Below, in pieces: positions 1 to 8,356 of a DNA stretch of 61,984 bases. How positions within the stretch are numbered: the stretch's first letter is position 1; each line of letters starts with the position of its first letter. This DNA is from Candidatus Bipolaricaulota bacterium (GTDB taxonomy: Bacteria; Bipolaricaulota; Bipolaricaulia; RBG-16-55-9; DRXL01): NCBI GenBank assembly GCA_025061735.1, contig JANXAU010000016.1:1-61984 (forward strand). Direction: 5' to 3'. The notes under the pieces are model-generated. The model was not told where the DNA came from and ran no database searches. It saw nothing but the letters and a program-made list of their open reading frames with translations. The position numbers were made by a program, and so were the translations under genes.

Positions 1-1566
1 GCGCGGGATGATCGTCAAGACGACGCGCGCATTCTCATCCAGCTCGCCGATGATGCGATTCCAATCGTCGAGCGACTTCACCGCGACGCGATTGACTTCA
101 AAGATCAGGTCTCCGGGTTGGAGGCCCGCCCAGAAGGCGCGGCTTCCGGGCTGCACTTCTTGGATGACGACGCCCTCGGCCTCTGCGGGGAGATTGAGCC
201 GACGCGCCAAGTCCGGCGTGAGCGCCTGAACTTTTAGGCCGAATTTCTCGATCCCGGTCTGGCCTTGAGGATTAGGCTGCCCAGGGGCCTGCGGAGCCGT
301 TTGGAGCGCCTGCTCGCTGGGGCGCTCTCCCAGTGTGATCTCTACGGTCTGGCGCGCGCCGTTGCGCAGGATCTCCAACCGCACCGTGCTTCCCACTGCC
401 CGATACATGATCTGCTGCTGAAGCTCTCGGACCTTGGTGACAGGCGTGCCCTCGACGCTTAGGATAATATCGCCGCGTTGGAGGATGCCGCGCGAGGGGC
501 CGTCGGGCAAGACGTCGGCGACCAACACACCCGAGTTAGGCTGAATCCCAAACTGCTGGGCGATCTCCTCATCTACTTCTTGGATCACGATCCCTAGCCA
601 CGCCCGCTGGACCCTCCCTGTTGCGAGCAGACTAGAGAAGACGCGCTTGGCCGCGTTGATCGGGATCGCAAAGTTGATGCCCTCGGAGTTGAGAGCAATC
701 GCCGTGTTGATGCCGATGACGCGCCCCTGGGCGTCTAATAAGGGGCCACCGGAGTTGCCGGGGTTGATCGCCGCGTCGGTCTGAATCATATCTTGAAAAA
801 CTCCTCCCCCATCGGGCTTGGGGACGTCCCGATGGAGCGCGCTGACGATCCCCGCGGTCACGGTGTGCCGAAAGCCCAGCGGGTTCCCAATCGCGATCAC
901 CCAGTCGCCGATCTCGATCTTGTCAGAGTCCGCCAGCTCGACCGTGGGCAGATGATCCGTTGGGAGCTGGGCAAAGCGCACGAGGGCGACATCGAGAAAC
1001 GCATCGCCGCCGATGAGCGCGCCGTCGGTGCTGCGCCCATCGGGGAAGACGATCTTGATAGACTGAGCGCCCTCGACGACGTGATTGTTCGTCACGATTA
1101 CTTTCTGGCCTTCGTACTCGATGATGAACCCTGTGCCGAGCGAGCTTTCTAGTTGCTGGCGGCGCTCCGGGCCGGGGTCGAAGAACCAGCGCCAGAAGGG
1201 ATCATCGAAGAACCGATGGAACGGGTCGCGCCCCTGGCGCAAGACCTCCAGACGGACAACGGCGGGACTGGCTTTCTGGATCGCGCGCTTGACGGCGTTC
1301 TGCCCCGCCGCAACGATGAGCTGCTCGATCTGCTCTTTCGTGAGCTGCGAGAATATGTCAACAGATGGGGCTTCCGGAGAGGCAGGGGTTTGGGCCAACT
1401 GAATGGGCACCGTGGGAACTGCCGAAGTATTCGGGGCTGTTGGCGCAGGAGCGCTCTGGGCTACGGGCGCTTGGGGTTGCGTCAGACGCTCCACCGCCCC
1501 GCCAATCGCTATCCCCACCGCCAACGCCAAGATTAAACCACCCAGAACTAACAGATTTCGGTTCAT
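1..1566 (-). CDS. degP: HtrA/DegP-family serine protease with PDZ domains (3' end outside the window)
   Basis: This is an envelope quality-control serine protease that degrades misfolded proteins. About 522 residues lie in the window and the stop codon is beyond position 1. Residues 5-24 form a hydrophobic signal or anchor segment, followed by an Ala/Pro-rich linker to about residue 68. The trypsin-like domain has all three catalytic residues: His162 (TNNHVV), Asp192 (FLDVAL) and Ser272 (PGNSGGPLL). Two PDZ domains follow, at roughly 315-400 and from 425 on. The ATG at 1566 is preceded by GGAGG with good spacing. It is transcribed from its own consensus promoter, whose -35 box overlaps the ribD stop codon. 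Family assignment is firm; DegP, DegQ and DegS cannot be told apart, though two PDZ domains argue against DegS. Confidence 0.95.
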   Translation of the reverse strand, partial: MNRNLLVLGGLILALAVGIAIGGAVERLTQPQAPVAQSAPAPTAPNTSAVPTVPIQLAQTPASPEAPSVDIFSQLTKEQIEQLIVAAGQNAVKRAIQKASPAVVRLEVLRQGRDPFHRFFDDPFWRWFFDPGPERRQQLESSLGTGFIIEYEGQKVIVTNNHVVEGAQSIKIVFPDGRSTDGALIGGDAFLDVALVRFAQLPTDHLPTVELADSDKIEIGDWVIAIGNPLGFRHTVTAGIVSALHRDVPKPDGGGVFQDMIQTDAAINPGNSGGPLLDAQGRVIGINTAIALNSEGINFAIPINAAKRVFSSLLATGRVQRAWLGIVIQEVDEEIAQQFGIQPNSGVLVADVLPDGPSRGILQRGDIILSVEGTPVTKVRELQQQIMYRAVGSTVRLEILRNGARQTVEITLGERPSEQALQTAPQAPGQPNPQGQTGIEKFGLKVQALTPDLARRLNLPAEAEGVVIQEVQPGSRAFWAGLQPGDLIFEVNRVAVKSLDDWNRIIGELDENARVVLTIIPR

Positions 1567-1607
1567 GGTGAACAACCTCCTTCAAGAGTCAGCGTAGAGC
1601 TTTGGTG

Positions 1608-1636
1608 ATTATAGAACGTCGAAGAGAGAGTGTCAA
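1608..1636 (-). promoter_or_regulatory. Consensus sigma70-type promoter of htrA
   Basis: On the minus strand TTGACA (1631-1636) and TATAAT (1608-1613) are separated by exactly 17 bases, so both hexamers match the consensus. The -35 box overlaps the stop codon of ribD, which lies just upstream. The predicted start is near 1601, giving a leader of about 35 bases with a GGAGG site. Confidence 0.85.
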
Positions 1637-2733
1637 CGCCTCTGCACGTACGCTTCATAGACGACATCTTCGCCGAGCGTGCGCACGCTCACCTCCTGCA
1701 GAGGGAGGGCTTTGTCGAGCTTAGCAACACCGGGACCGCCGATAGGCCCCGGCGCGGCTCGCCCTCCCAAGATCTTCGGGGCGATCACGAAGATTATTTT
1801 ATCTACCAACCGGGCGCTTAAGAAACTCCACGCGATCTCGGCTCCGCCTTCGACGAGCACGCTGTCGATCTGTTCCGCGGCCAATCGCTCGATCAGACAT
1901 GCCGGATCGACACGCCCACGCTCCGTGGGCAGCCGCCAAATCTGCACGTTCTTGTCACGGAATTTTCTCTCGTCTTCCACCGCGAGCGCCTCGGTCGTCG
2001 CCAATACGATCGGGCTGGGAGACTCAAAGATTTTGGCGCTTAGGGGCAGTCGTCCCCGGGAGTCCACAACGATTCTCCAGGGCTGGGGAGCCGGACGCCC
2101 CAAGCGCACCGTCAGTTGGGGGTCGTCTTGCAGCACCGTCTCGATGCCCACCAGAAGAGCGCGATGGCGCGCGCGCAGCTCGTGAGCAAAGCGCAGCGAC
2201 GCTTCGCCTGAGATATATTTAGAATCTCCCGTGTGGGTCGCGATCTTGCCGTCGGCGCTCATGGCCATCTTCAGCGTGACGAAGGGCTTTCCCGTCGTCT
2301 TGAATTTGATATAGATCTCGTTGAGCTTGCGGGCTTCTCGCTCTCTGACCCCTTCGATGACCTCGAGGCCCGCTTGGCGCAGATGGGCGATCCCACGGCC
2401 GTGGATGCGCGGGTCGGGGTCGCGCATGGCGACAAAGACCCTCTTGACTCCGGAATCTACGATGAGATCGGCGCAGGGGGGGTTGCGCTTCTGCGGCGCG
2501 GCCACGCACGGTTCGAGAGTGAGATAGAGATCGGCACCGCGAGCGAGCGCCCCGGCGCGCTCCAGCGCGATAGACTCGGCGTGTGCTCCTCCGTAGCGTT
2601 CGTGCCAACCTTCACCAACAATGATATTTCTCTTGACGACGACGGCCCCGACCATCGGGTTGGGATTGACCCAGCCCGCGCCGCGCTCGGCCAACTCCAG
2701 CGCACGCCGCATGAAGACTTCCGGAGAGAGCAT
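1633..2733 (-). CDS. ribD: Bifunctional RibD: diaminohydroxyphosphoribosylaminopyrimidine deaminase / uracil reductase
   Basis: It catalyses the deamination and then the reduction of the pyrimidine intermediate in riboflavin synthesis. The N-terminal deaminase zinc site is present: HAE in GGAHAESIAL and the two cysteines of LEPC and NPPC. The spacing between these cysteines is 10 residues instead of the usual 8. The C-terminal half is the RibD_C reductase (KMAMSADGKIATHTGDSKYI). The frame is open further upstream, but the ATG at 2733 gives 366 residues, the normal length, and lies 4 bases after the leuDC stop, so an operon is likely. I see no strong Shine-Dalgarno site. The other rib genes are not in the window. 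Confidence 0.93.
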   Translation of the reverse strand: MLSPEVFMRRALELAERGAGWVNPNPMVGAVVVKRNIIVGEGWHERYGGAHAESIALERAGALARGADLYLTLEPCVAAPQKRNPPCADLIVDSGVKRVFVAMRDPDPRIHGRGIAHLRQAGLEVIEGVREREARKLNEIYIKFKTTGKPFVTLKMAMSADGKIATHTGDSKYISGEASLRFAHELRARHRALLVGIETVLQDDPQLTVRLGRPAPQPWRIVVDSRGRLPLSAKIFESPSPIVLATTEALAVEDERKFRDKNVQIWRLPTERGRVDPACLIERLAAEQIDSVLVEGGAEIAWSFLSARLVDKIIFVIAPKILGGRAAPGPIGGPGVAKLDKALPLQEVSVRTLGEDVVYEAYVQRR

Positions 2734-2737
2734 CTCG

Positions 2738-4492
2738 TCAAGGCGATAGAAACTCTCTCGGATCGGCGATACAGCCTTTGATCGCCGAAGCGGCAACCGT
2801 CGCCGGAGAGGCCAAGTAGAGCGTGCCCAACCCGGCACGGCCTTTGAAGTTTCGATTAGAAGCATAGATCCCCACTTGGCCCTCCTTGAGCGTCCCCGGC
2901 CCCATCCCAATACACGCGCCGCAACTGGGCGGAACCAACTGACCCCCAGCCTCCAGAATCTGACGCAGATACCCCGCACGACCGGCTCTCTCCCAGACCC
3001 CCAGCGACGCCGGAGAGACGATAAACTGCGTCTTCGGATTGATCCGGCGCCCCGCCAAAACTCGCGCCGCCGCTTCTACGTCCTCAAATTTGCCCCCCGT
3101 GCAGCTCCCCACCCAGCAGACGTCTAGTCTGATCTCTTCCTGAATAGAGCTGATGGGCACCCCGTTGTCGGGCTTATACGGCAGCGCGACGTAGGGTTCA
3201 AGCCGAGAGAGATCGAAGCTCAATTTAGACTTATAGACAGCACCGGGATCGGGGCGCAGCCTCCCCACCGGGAAGATCCCGCACGTCGCCCCGCCCTCGA
3301 CGGTCATGTTGGCAATCGTCGAGCGATCTTCTTCGGTAAGATGCTCTAGCGCCGATCCCGTGAATTCGACAACGCAGTTCGTAAAGCCGTTCATCGTCAC
3401 TTGGCTCAGAATATAGAGAATAATATCTTTGGCGAAGACGCCCTTGGGGGGCTTGCCCGTCAGTTCTACCAAGATCGTCTCGGGCACCTCCACCAAGAGC
3501 TTGCCCGAGGCCATGATCTCGGTCAGATCGGTGTTGCCGATCCCAAACGCAAAGCAGCCATAGGCGCCATAGGTGCACGTGTGCGAATCCGTCCCCACCA
3601 CGAGCGTATCGGGCTGGATGAGGCCCTTCTCGGGGAAGAGCACGTGACAGATGCCGTGGCTGACAAACGGCGCAGGGGGCAGAAACGCATAGGGCAGATT
3701 CTGCTCCTTCACAAAAGCCGAAGCCTTCTGCACCATCTGTTGGGAGTTCCAGTCGTCCTTGATCAACGGAATCTGAATCGTGTGATCGGCGACAAAGAGA
3801 ATCTTCTGGGGATCTTTGATTTTGAAATCTCGCCCATAAGAAGCGTACATCTGTTCGGCGGCGACGGGGAGGGTCAGCTCGTGGGTGACGACGCGAGCGA
3901 CCTCGGCGTGGACGATCATCCCCGGTTCGACGTAGTCGATGCCGGCCGCTTTGGCTAAGATTTTTTCGGCGAGGGTCATCGGTCTGGGCGGGGCGCTGGG
4001 GATTGTAGCTTGAGCGCCAGCTCTGTTGAACGCCGTCAGCCCGCCCGCGTCTATGATCGCCCTGTGAATGGGGGCCATGCCCTTCCAGAAAGACTCATCG
4101 CTTAAGTCGATAGTAAGCGTGTCGCCGGTCTTGATGTTCTTGGGAACTAGATCGATAGAGCGCGAGATGGGCAGGCCGTTGTTGACGGCGTTGCGATAGA
4201 AGATGCGCGCAAACGATTTAGCGATAATCGCTTGAATACCGGCTTTCATCAGGGCGATGGGCGCGACCTCGCGCGAGCTGCCGCAGCCCAGGTTCTCGCC
4301 CGCGATGAGAATCGCGTACTCGCCCGCCTTGAAGGGAATCTTGGCAGGATTCTTCGAGATGTGCAGGTCTTCTAGCGCGTGCGGGCCTAGCGTCTCTAAA
4401 TCCGTCGTCGTGCAATAGCGCGCAGGGATGATCTCATCGGTGTTGACGTCATCGCCCACGACAAAGACCTTCCCCGTGATCGTGCGTTTCAT
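2738..4492 (-). CDS. Single-chain LeuD-LeuC type hydro-lyase (isopropylmalate dehydratase/homoaconitase/aconitase family)
   Basis: The 584-residue protein carries the small, swivelling LeuD-like domain first (about 1-165, with GENLGCGSSRE and AKSFARIFYRNAVNNGLP) and the iron-sulfur LeuC-like domain second (about 172-584). The 4Fe-4S cysteines are visible in VGSCTGG and PSCGACIGMGP, and the substrate-binding SNRNFKGR is intact. Normally these are two separate proteins, or the large part comes first as in AcnA. The small-large order recalls the core of AcnB without its N-terminal helical domain. The loop that separates isopropylmalate from homoaconitate enzymes reads YCTT here, so the substrate cannot be assigned. 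It could act in leucine synthesis or as an aconitase. Downstream ribD is 4 bases away. Confidence 0.9.
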   Translation of the reverse strand: MKRTITGKVFVVGDDVNTDEIIPARYCTTTDLETLGPHALEDLHISKNPAKIPFKAGEYAILIAGENLGCGSSREVAPIALMKAGIQAIIAKSFARIFYRNAVNNGLPISRSIDLVPKNIKTGDTLTIDLSDESFWKGMAPIHRAIIDAGGLTAFNRAGAQATIPSAPPRPMTLAEKILAKAAGIDYVEPGMIVHAEVARVVTHELTLPVAAEQMYASYGRDFKIKDPQKILFVADHTIQIPLIKDDWNSQQMVQKASAFVKEQNLPYAFLPPAPFVSHGICHVLFPEKGLIQPDTLVVGTDSHTCTYGAYGCFAFGIGNTDLTEIMASGKLLVEVPETILVELTGKPPKGVFAKDIILYILSQVTMNGFTNCVVEFTGSALEHLTEEDRSTIANMTVEGGATCGIFPVGRLRPDPGAVYKSKLSFDLSRLEPYVALPYKPDNGVPISSIQEEIRLDVCWVGSCTGGKFEDVEAAARVLAGRRINPKTQFIVSPASLGVWERAGRAGYLRQILEAGGQLVPPSCGACIGMGPGTLKEGQVGIYASNRNFKGRAGLGTLYLASPATVAASAIKGCIADPREFLSP

Positions 4493-4522
4493 CGGTCTTG
4501 CCCCTCCTAGGTCAGAGATGCA

Positions 4523-4906
4523 TTACGCCCTCTTCAGCTCAGCGTTGATCCCGTTCTTGTCAATCGAGAGCGTGAAGACCATCTTGCGGCGTTCCCCCGA
4601 CTTCTTCTTGATCTCCAGCGAGGCGACCAGATAGAACCCAGAGTCGTTCAGCTCTAGCTTGCTGACGTCGATGCGGATGACCGCGTCGGGATTGGCCGCA
4701 TCAATGCGAATTCCGCGATCCTTGAACTTGACGCTCAGTTGCCCCAAGACGCCCTCTTGCACGAAGTCGGGCAGGTCGTCTATCGGCTCGATCGCGACCG
4801 TCTCGATCCCGTGCAACGGATCGGCCGATACTTCGTTAATGCTCCACACCACGAGCACAAGCGTCAAGAGTGCTCCTGCTCCTAGCAGCCACCAGCGCAG
4901 CTTCAT
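4523..4906 (-). CDS. Small exported or membrane-anchored protein of unknown function
   Basis: I do not recognise a family. The protein is 127 residues. An N-terminal positive patch and a hydrophobic stretch (about 5-22, WWLLGAGALLTLVLVVW) suggest a signal anchor, and the rest is a small alpha/beta domain predicted to lie outside the membrane. The ATG at 4906 is chosen because AGGAG sits 8 bases upstream; a GTG at 4915 overlaps that site and is unlikely. A TATAAT box at 4927-4932 (minus strand) suggests a promoter of its own between this gene and the zinc-finger gene upstream. Confidence 0.7.
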   Translation of the reverse strand: MKLRWWLLGAGALLTLVLVVWSINEVSADPLHGIETVAIEPIDDLPDFVQEGVLGQLSVKFKDRGIRIDAANPDAVIRIDVSKLELNDSGFYLVASLEIKKKSGERRKMVFTLSIDKNGINAELKRA

Positions 4907-4937
4907 AAAGCTCACTCCTTTCTTGAATTATATAAGA

Positions 4938-5954
4938 TTACCGGCGCACGGTCTTGATCTGGGGATGGGCGCTCAACTCGCGCATCACGTCGTTGAGATT
5001 GAAGCCCGACGGCAACTGCAAGATGAACTCGTCGCGTCCGGTGTACGTGAGCAGCCCGTTGAACTTCCGCACGAGCGTCTCGATCTCGCGGGCGGGGGTA
5101 TCTTCTCGAAAGCTCACCCGCACGGTGAACGAGAAGAGACCGGGCCTCTCGAAGAATCTCATCGCTTCGGGACTTCTCTCCTCGGCGGTGCCCAATTGGG
5201 CGACCCAGAGCAGGTGATTCAGTTGAGCGGCTTGGGCGAAGAGCCGTTCTTGGATCTGCTGGAGAGCGGCTCTCGCAGCGGCGCGCAGCCGCTCATCGTC
5301 GGCGTACAGCGCCTCGGAGAGCGCCGCAATCGCGCGGGGATCGTTCGACTCTCCCAGAAGCTGGACAGCTCGTAAACGATTTGACGACTGGGCATCGCGC
5401 AGCTGGGCGATCAGGCTCTCCAGATCGTTGGCCGGCGCGTGGGTGATCGTTTGTGGAGAGGGTTGGGGCGAGGGCGATGGAGGAGTATTCTGTTCTTTTG
5501 GAGGAGAGATCGTAGTCGCTAGAGGGTTCTCTAGATGAGGGGCTGTGGAGAAGAGCGGCGCCGGCTTGAAGTACAAGAGACCCGATAACCCGATAATGAT
5601 AGCAAATTGCGCGGCCATCACCAGGCGCGCGAGTCTGGGCACCGGCTGCCACTCTTGGCGCAAGGTTTGCCAACTCCAGCGCTCTGGGAGCCTCTGCCAT
5701 CGCGAGCGCGGAGCGCTCTCTATGCGCCAGCGCGCGACGCGCTGAGCGCACTGCGCGCACGTCAGCAGATGCGCCGTGACCTCGGCGCGATTGGTGACTT
5801 GGCCGTCCTCTAGAGTCGCTGGACTGAACTGTGTATCTCTCGGGAGCGCGCCCGCGATATAGGCGCGCAATACCTCTTCGTGGGGATGACCGTTGTAATT
5901 GAATTGCCCGAGGGGGCTTCCGAAGATCACGCGCCACCACTCGCGCTCTGTCAT
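4938..5954 (-). CDS. Zinc-finger (ZAS-type) single-pass membrane protein with HEAT-like repeats
   Basis: The 338-residue protein looks like an anti-sigma factor or similar membrane sensor. The N-terminal part has the HxxxCxxC zinc motif (HLLTCAQC, about residues 56-63) used by ZAS-type anti-sigma factors. A transmembrane helix follows at about 109-129 (AAQFAIIIGLSGLLYF), then a Pro/Ser-rich linker. HEAT-like helices follow at about 180-240 (LLGESNDPRAIAALSEAL), and then a C-terminal domain of unknown type. GGAGG lies 5 bases before the ATG. No sigma factor gene is adjacent, so a role in sigma regulation is only suggested by the zinc motif. Confidence 0.75.
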   Translation of the reverse strand: MTEREWWRVIFGSPLGQFNYNGHPHEEVLRAYIAGALPRDTQFSPATLEDGQVTNRAEVTAHLLTCAQCAQRVARWRIESAPRSRWQRLPERWSWQTLRQEWQPVPRLARLVMAAQFAIIIGLSGLLYFKPAPLFSTAPHLENPLATTISPPKEQNTPPSPSPQPSPQTITHAPANDLESLIAQLRDAQSSNRLRAVQLLGESNDPRAIAALSEALYADDERLRAAARAALQQIQERLFAQAAQLNHLLWVAQLGTAEERSPEAMRFFERPGLFSFTVRVSFREDTPAREIETLVRKFNGLLTYTGRDEFILQLPSGFNLNDVMRELSAHPQIKTVRR

Positions 5955-6005
5955 AGCGACCTCCTTTTCTTAGTATAGCAGCTTTTCATACGGTTTCGAT
6001 AGAGT

Positions 6006-6554
6006 TCACTGCAGCCGCTCATTCTGTTCGGTCAATTCGTCAAAGATCCCGTTGATCATGCGCTCTTGGTAGCTAAAGCTGACCTGATGTCCGACGAATT
6101 GAGCCATCTCCGCTTGGGTGAGATGGGTATTGAGAAAGTCTTCGCAGTCGAGCGGGTTTTTGAGATCTTTCAGTCGCAATCCCCGCGCGATGCGTTCGAG
6201 CATCTTCTGGCGGCGCGAGCGATCGATAGGCCCACCGCAGGCGATGCAGTGAGGCCCTTGTTGGTTCTCGGCTTGAGCTTCGGCGAGAAGAGCGGGCTCG
6301 TCGGCGCCGCCGTGGCTGAGCCGATAGAGCAAATAAGCTGCGACGTTTTCGGGATTGCGCAAGCGCTTCTTGGCTTCCGCGAAGGCTTGGAAGCGCCGCG
6401 TGATCGCGTAGTCGCGCACGTCCGCTCCCTTCAGAATAAACTCCCAGCGCCGCAGGGCCTGCCAATCCAGCTCGGTCTCGCAGAGCACCAGCTCATAGAC
6501 GCACGAGCGAAAGACGGCAATCGCTAGCTGCGTCGGCTCTATCTTATCGGTCAT
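6006..6554 (-). CDS. Hypothetical protein with a CxxC motif
   Basis: The 182-residue soluble protein belongs to no family I can name. It is mostly helical, rich in Arg and Leu, and has one CIACGG motif (residues 108-113) that could bind zinc or form a disulfide. A purine-rich stretch (GAGAGGG) precedes the ATG. It is followed by the zinc-finger membrane protein in the same direction, 51 bases away, so co-transcription is possible. The gene upstream (6633) is divergent. Confidence 0.65.
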   Translation of the reverse strand: MTDKIEPTQLAIAVFRSCVYELVLCETELDWQALRRWEFILKGADVRDYAITRRFQAFAEAKKRLRNPENVAAYLLYRLSHGGADEPALLAEAQAENQQGPHCIACGGPIDRSRRQKMLERIARGLRLKDLKNPLDCEDFLNTHLTQAEMAQFVGHQVSFSYQERMINGIFDELTEQNERLQ

Positions 6555-6597
6555 CTTTTTGCCCTCTCCGAAAGTATTCTACGAGTTATTAGGCACT

Positions 6598-6626
6598 TTG
6601 TCTAATGCTGTCTCAGGGGGCATAAT
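6598..6626 (+). promoter_or_regulatory. Promoter of the queuosine-salvage gene, predicted leaderless
   Basis: TTGTCT (6598-6603) and CATAAT (6621-6626) are 17 bases apart. The expected transcription start, 7 bases after the -10 box, falls on the ATG at 6633. There is no Shine-Dalgarno sequence. Confidence 0.55.
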
Positions 6627-6632
6627 TAAAAT

Positions 6633-7583
6633 ATGCGAGCGGTTCGGGAATCAGCCCGTCGAGTTGTGGCGCAGAGTCGCAGCGTCTGGGTGGATGAAGA
6701 GGCTCTGCGCACGGGGGCGCGTCTTTTAGCGCCGCACGCGCTCACGCTCTCGTGGGACCGTTATTATCACTTTTTTGACGGCACGGCGCGTACGGTGCAG
6801 TATCTTTTTGTTCTAGACTCTTTGAATTTCTGTTTCTGGCCGGAGCCGCGCTGGCGCTATCGCTATGAGAATGAGTGGCTAGACGGGTATCTGGCGCTGG
6901 CGTCGTCGCTGAAGGAGGCCGTGAGTCGTGACGCGACGCTGCTTCAAGCGGCTGTTCTGGCTCGCATGAACGAGAAGAGATTGCGCGAGATCTTAGGGGG
7001 GGAGAACGAGATCCCTCTCTTGCAAGAGCGCGTAGCGGTGTTGCGCGAGGCGGGAGCGGTGCTCCAAGAGGAGTATGACGGCCAGGCCGTCCATCTTGTA
7101 GAAGAGGCCCGGCGCTCGACCGAGCGTCTGGTGCAGCTTCTGGTTGAGAGGTTTTCCAGCTTTCGCGATGAGGCGCTCTATCGGGGGGAGAGGGTCTGTT
7201 TTTACAAGCGGGCGCAGATCTTCTGCGCCGATCTCTATGGGGCGTTTGAGGGAGAGCGATGGGGAGAGTTCACGGATATAGAGGGCTTGACGGCGTTTGC
7301 GGATTATAAGCTCCCGCAAGTCTTGCGGCATTTGGGGATCTTGCACTACAGTCCAGAGCTGGCTCAGAAGATTGACCGTCGTGAAGAGTTGGCAGCGGGC
7401 AGCGAAGAGGAGATCGAGATTCGCGCGCACACGATCTGGGCGGTGGAGCGACTGCGCGAAGAGGTATGCAAGCTCGGGCGATCTCTCCGTAGCTTCGAGA
7501 TCGACTGGCTCTTGTGGAACTTGGGCCAGCGCGAGGAATTTCGTCAGAAGCCGTATCATCGCACGCGAACGATCTTCTATTGA
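6633..7583 (+). CDS. Queuosine 5'-phosphate N-glycosylase/hydrolase (Qng1, DUF2419 family)
   Basis: This family releases the base queuine from queuosine 5'-phosphate so that it can be re-used for tRNA modification. Recognition rests on the DUF2419 signatures: LFVLDSLNFCFW (about 59-70), KRAQIFCADLYGAF (about 193-206) and LTAFADYKLPQVLRHLGILHYS (about 216-237). The aspartate in LDSLNF and the Asp of FADYK correspond to pocket residues known from the family. The length, 316 residues, is normal. It stands alone between a divergent gene and the convergent glycosylase remnant, whose stop codon it overlaps by a few bases. No tgt or other queuosine gene is in the window. Confidence 0.88.
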   Translation: MRAVRESARRVVAQSRSVWVDEEALRTGARLLAPHALTLSWDRYYHFFDGTARTVQYLFVLDSLNFCFWPEPRWRYRYENEWLDGYLALASSLKEAVSRDATLLQAAVLARMNEKRLREILGGENEIPLLQERVAVLREAGAVLQEEYDGQAVHLVEEARRSTERLVQLLVERFSSFRDEALYRGERVCFYKRAQIFCADLYGAFEGERWGEFTDIEGLTAFADYKLPQVLRHLGILHYSPELAQKIDRREELAAGSEEEIEIRAHTIWAVERLREEVCKLGRSLRSFEIDWLLWNLGQREEFRQKPYHRTRTIFY

Positions 7584-7915
7584 CGCTGGAGGACATGGCG
7601 CGCGTAGGCGCAGCTCTTCGAGAGCGGGCACTGCGGGCACAAGGGTGACGGACGATCAAGGCGTGGTATTCGTTGAAAAGCTTTGTCTTCTTTGGGAGCT
7701 GGATCATGAAGAAGCGTTGTAGCGCTTCGTAAGATGAGGGGAGAAGGCCCCAGCGCGTGAAGATTCGCCGGGTGTAGGCGTCTACGACGAAGACCGGTCT
7801 GTGGGCGGCGTAGAGCAAGATCGAGTCGGCCGTCTCCGGGCCGATGCCCCAGATCGAGAGCAGCTCGGCATGCAGCTTCTGCGTGGGCTGCGCGAGCCGC
7901 CTCAGGGGGGGTTAC
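7577..7915 (-). pseudogene. Remnant of an endonuclease III-like (MagIII-type) DNA glycosylase
   Basis: Read on the minus strand, one frame gives the helix-hairpin-helix and catalytic region: ELLSIWGIGPETADSILLYA and VFVVDAYTRRIFTRWG, with the conserved Asp in VVDAY. This runs from about 7914 to 7645. The iron-sulfur tail CPQCPLSKSC then appears in another frame (about 7651-7580). The first of the four cluster cysteines and some ten residues before it are missing at that junction. The N-terminal ~100 residues of the family are absent; the PIN toxin gene lies in their place. A Glu replaces the endonuclease III catalytic Lys in GPETAD, as in MagIII-type 3-methyladenine glycosylases. The gene cannot be functional as read. 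Confidence 0.75.
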
Positions 7916-8356
7916 CCACTCTAGAGCTTTTAAGACCCGGCTACCAGAGACGCAACGATAGAGCGCCACGTCGCCTGTCCACAGATCACACCCCTCTTGC
8001 TCAGCCAGAGCAAGGTATGCACTGTCATATGACGTGATCTTGTGAGCGAGAGCTAGAGCTGTAACTCGCTGAGGATCAGGCGTTCTGAGCTGGACCCCAA
8101 TAGCAAACAGATCCCCAAGCGCTTGAGAGACCTCTGCTGATGGGAACCGCCCTCTCCGAGAAGCCACAACGAAGCCATTTATGACTTCGTAGAGCCACAG
8201 CGTCGGCGCGCACATCTCTATAGATTTCTTCAGACAATCATCGCGCCGGGCTACAGCTTGGGGAACACATTCTTCATCGTCCAACTGCCACTTGAGCGCC
8301 ACCGAAGCGTCTATCACGAGCCTGGACTTTCCCGTGCGCTTGGCTTTTAGACTCAT
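7577..8356 (-). CDS. PIN-domain (VapC-type) toxin, reading through into the glycosylase remnant
   Basis: Residues 1-147 make a complete PIN-domain ribonuclease of the toxin-antitoxin type. The four acidic active-site residues are present in VIDASVALKW, LWLYEVING, ITSYDSAYLAL and DLWTGDVALY. The domain should end near 7915, after LEWVTPP. In the sequence given the frame stays open to 7577, because a run of seven C (minus strand) is one base short of creating a stop at exactly that point. The last ~24 residues then coincide with the iron-sulfur tail of the broken glycosylase. The start codon overlaps the upstream stop (ATGA), typical of toxin-antitoxin pairs. The read-through tail may be an assembly error in the homopolymer or a real decay product. 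Confidence 0.8.
   Translation of the reverse strand: MSLKAKRTGKSRLVIDASVALKWQLDDEECVPQAVARRDDCLKKSIEMCAPTLWLYEVINGFVVASRRGRFPSAEVSQALGDLFAIGVQLRTPDPQRVTALALAHKITSYDSAYLALAEQEGCDLWTGDVALYRCVSGSRVLKALEWVTPPEAARAAHAEAACRAALDLGHRPGDGRLDLALRRPQTGLRRRRLHPANLHALGPSPLILRSATTLLHDPAPKEDKAFQRIPRLDRPSPLCPQCPLSKSCAYARHVLQRQ

Noticed and set aside
2734-2979. Longer RibD N-terminus overlapping leuDC
   Set aside because: The extra residues are the shadow of leuDC in another frame. The ATG at 2733 gives the standard 366 residues.
4907-4915. GTG at 4915 as start of the small exported protein
   Set aside because: It overlaps the AGGAG ribosome-binding site, whereas the ATG at 4906 is spaced correctly.
4938-6554. 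Sigma/anti-sigma pair
   Set aside because: The zinc-finger protein fits an anti-sigma factor, but the gene upstream has no sigma-factor regions 2 or 4.
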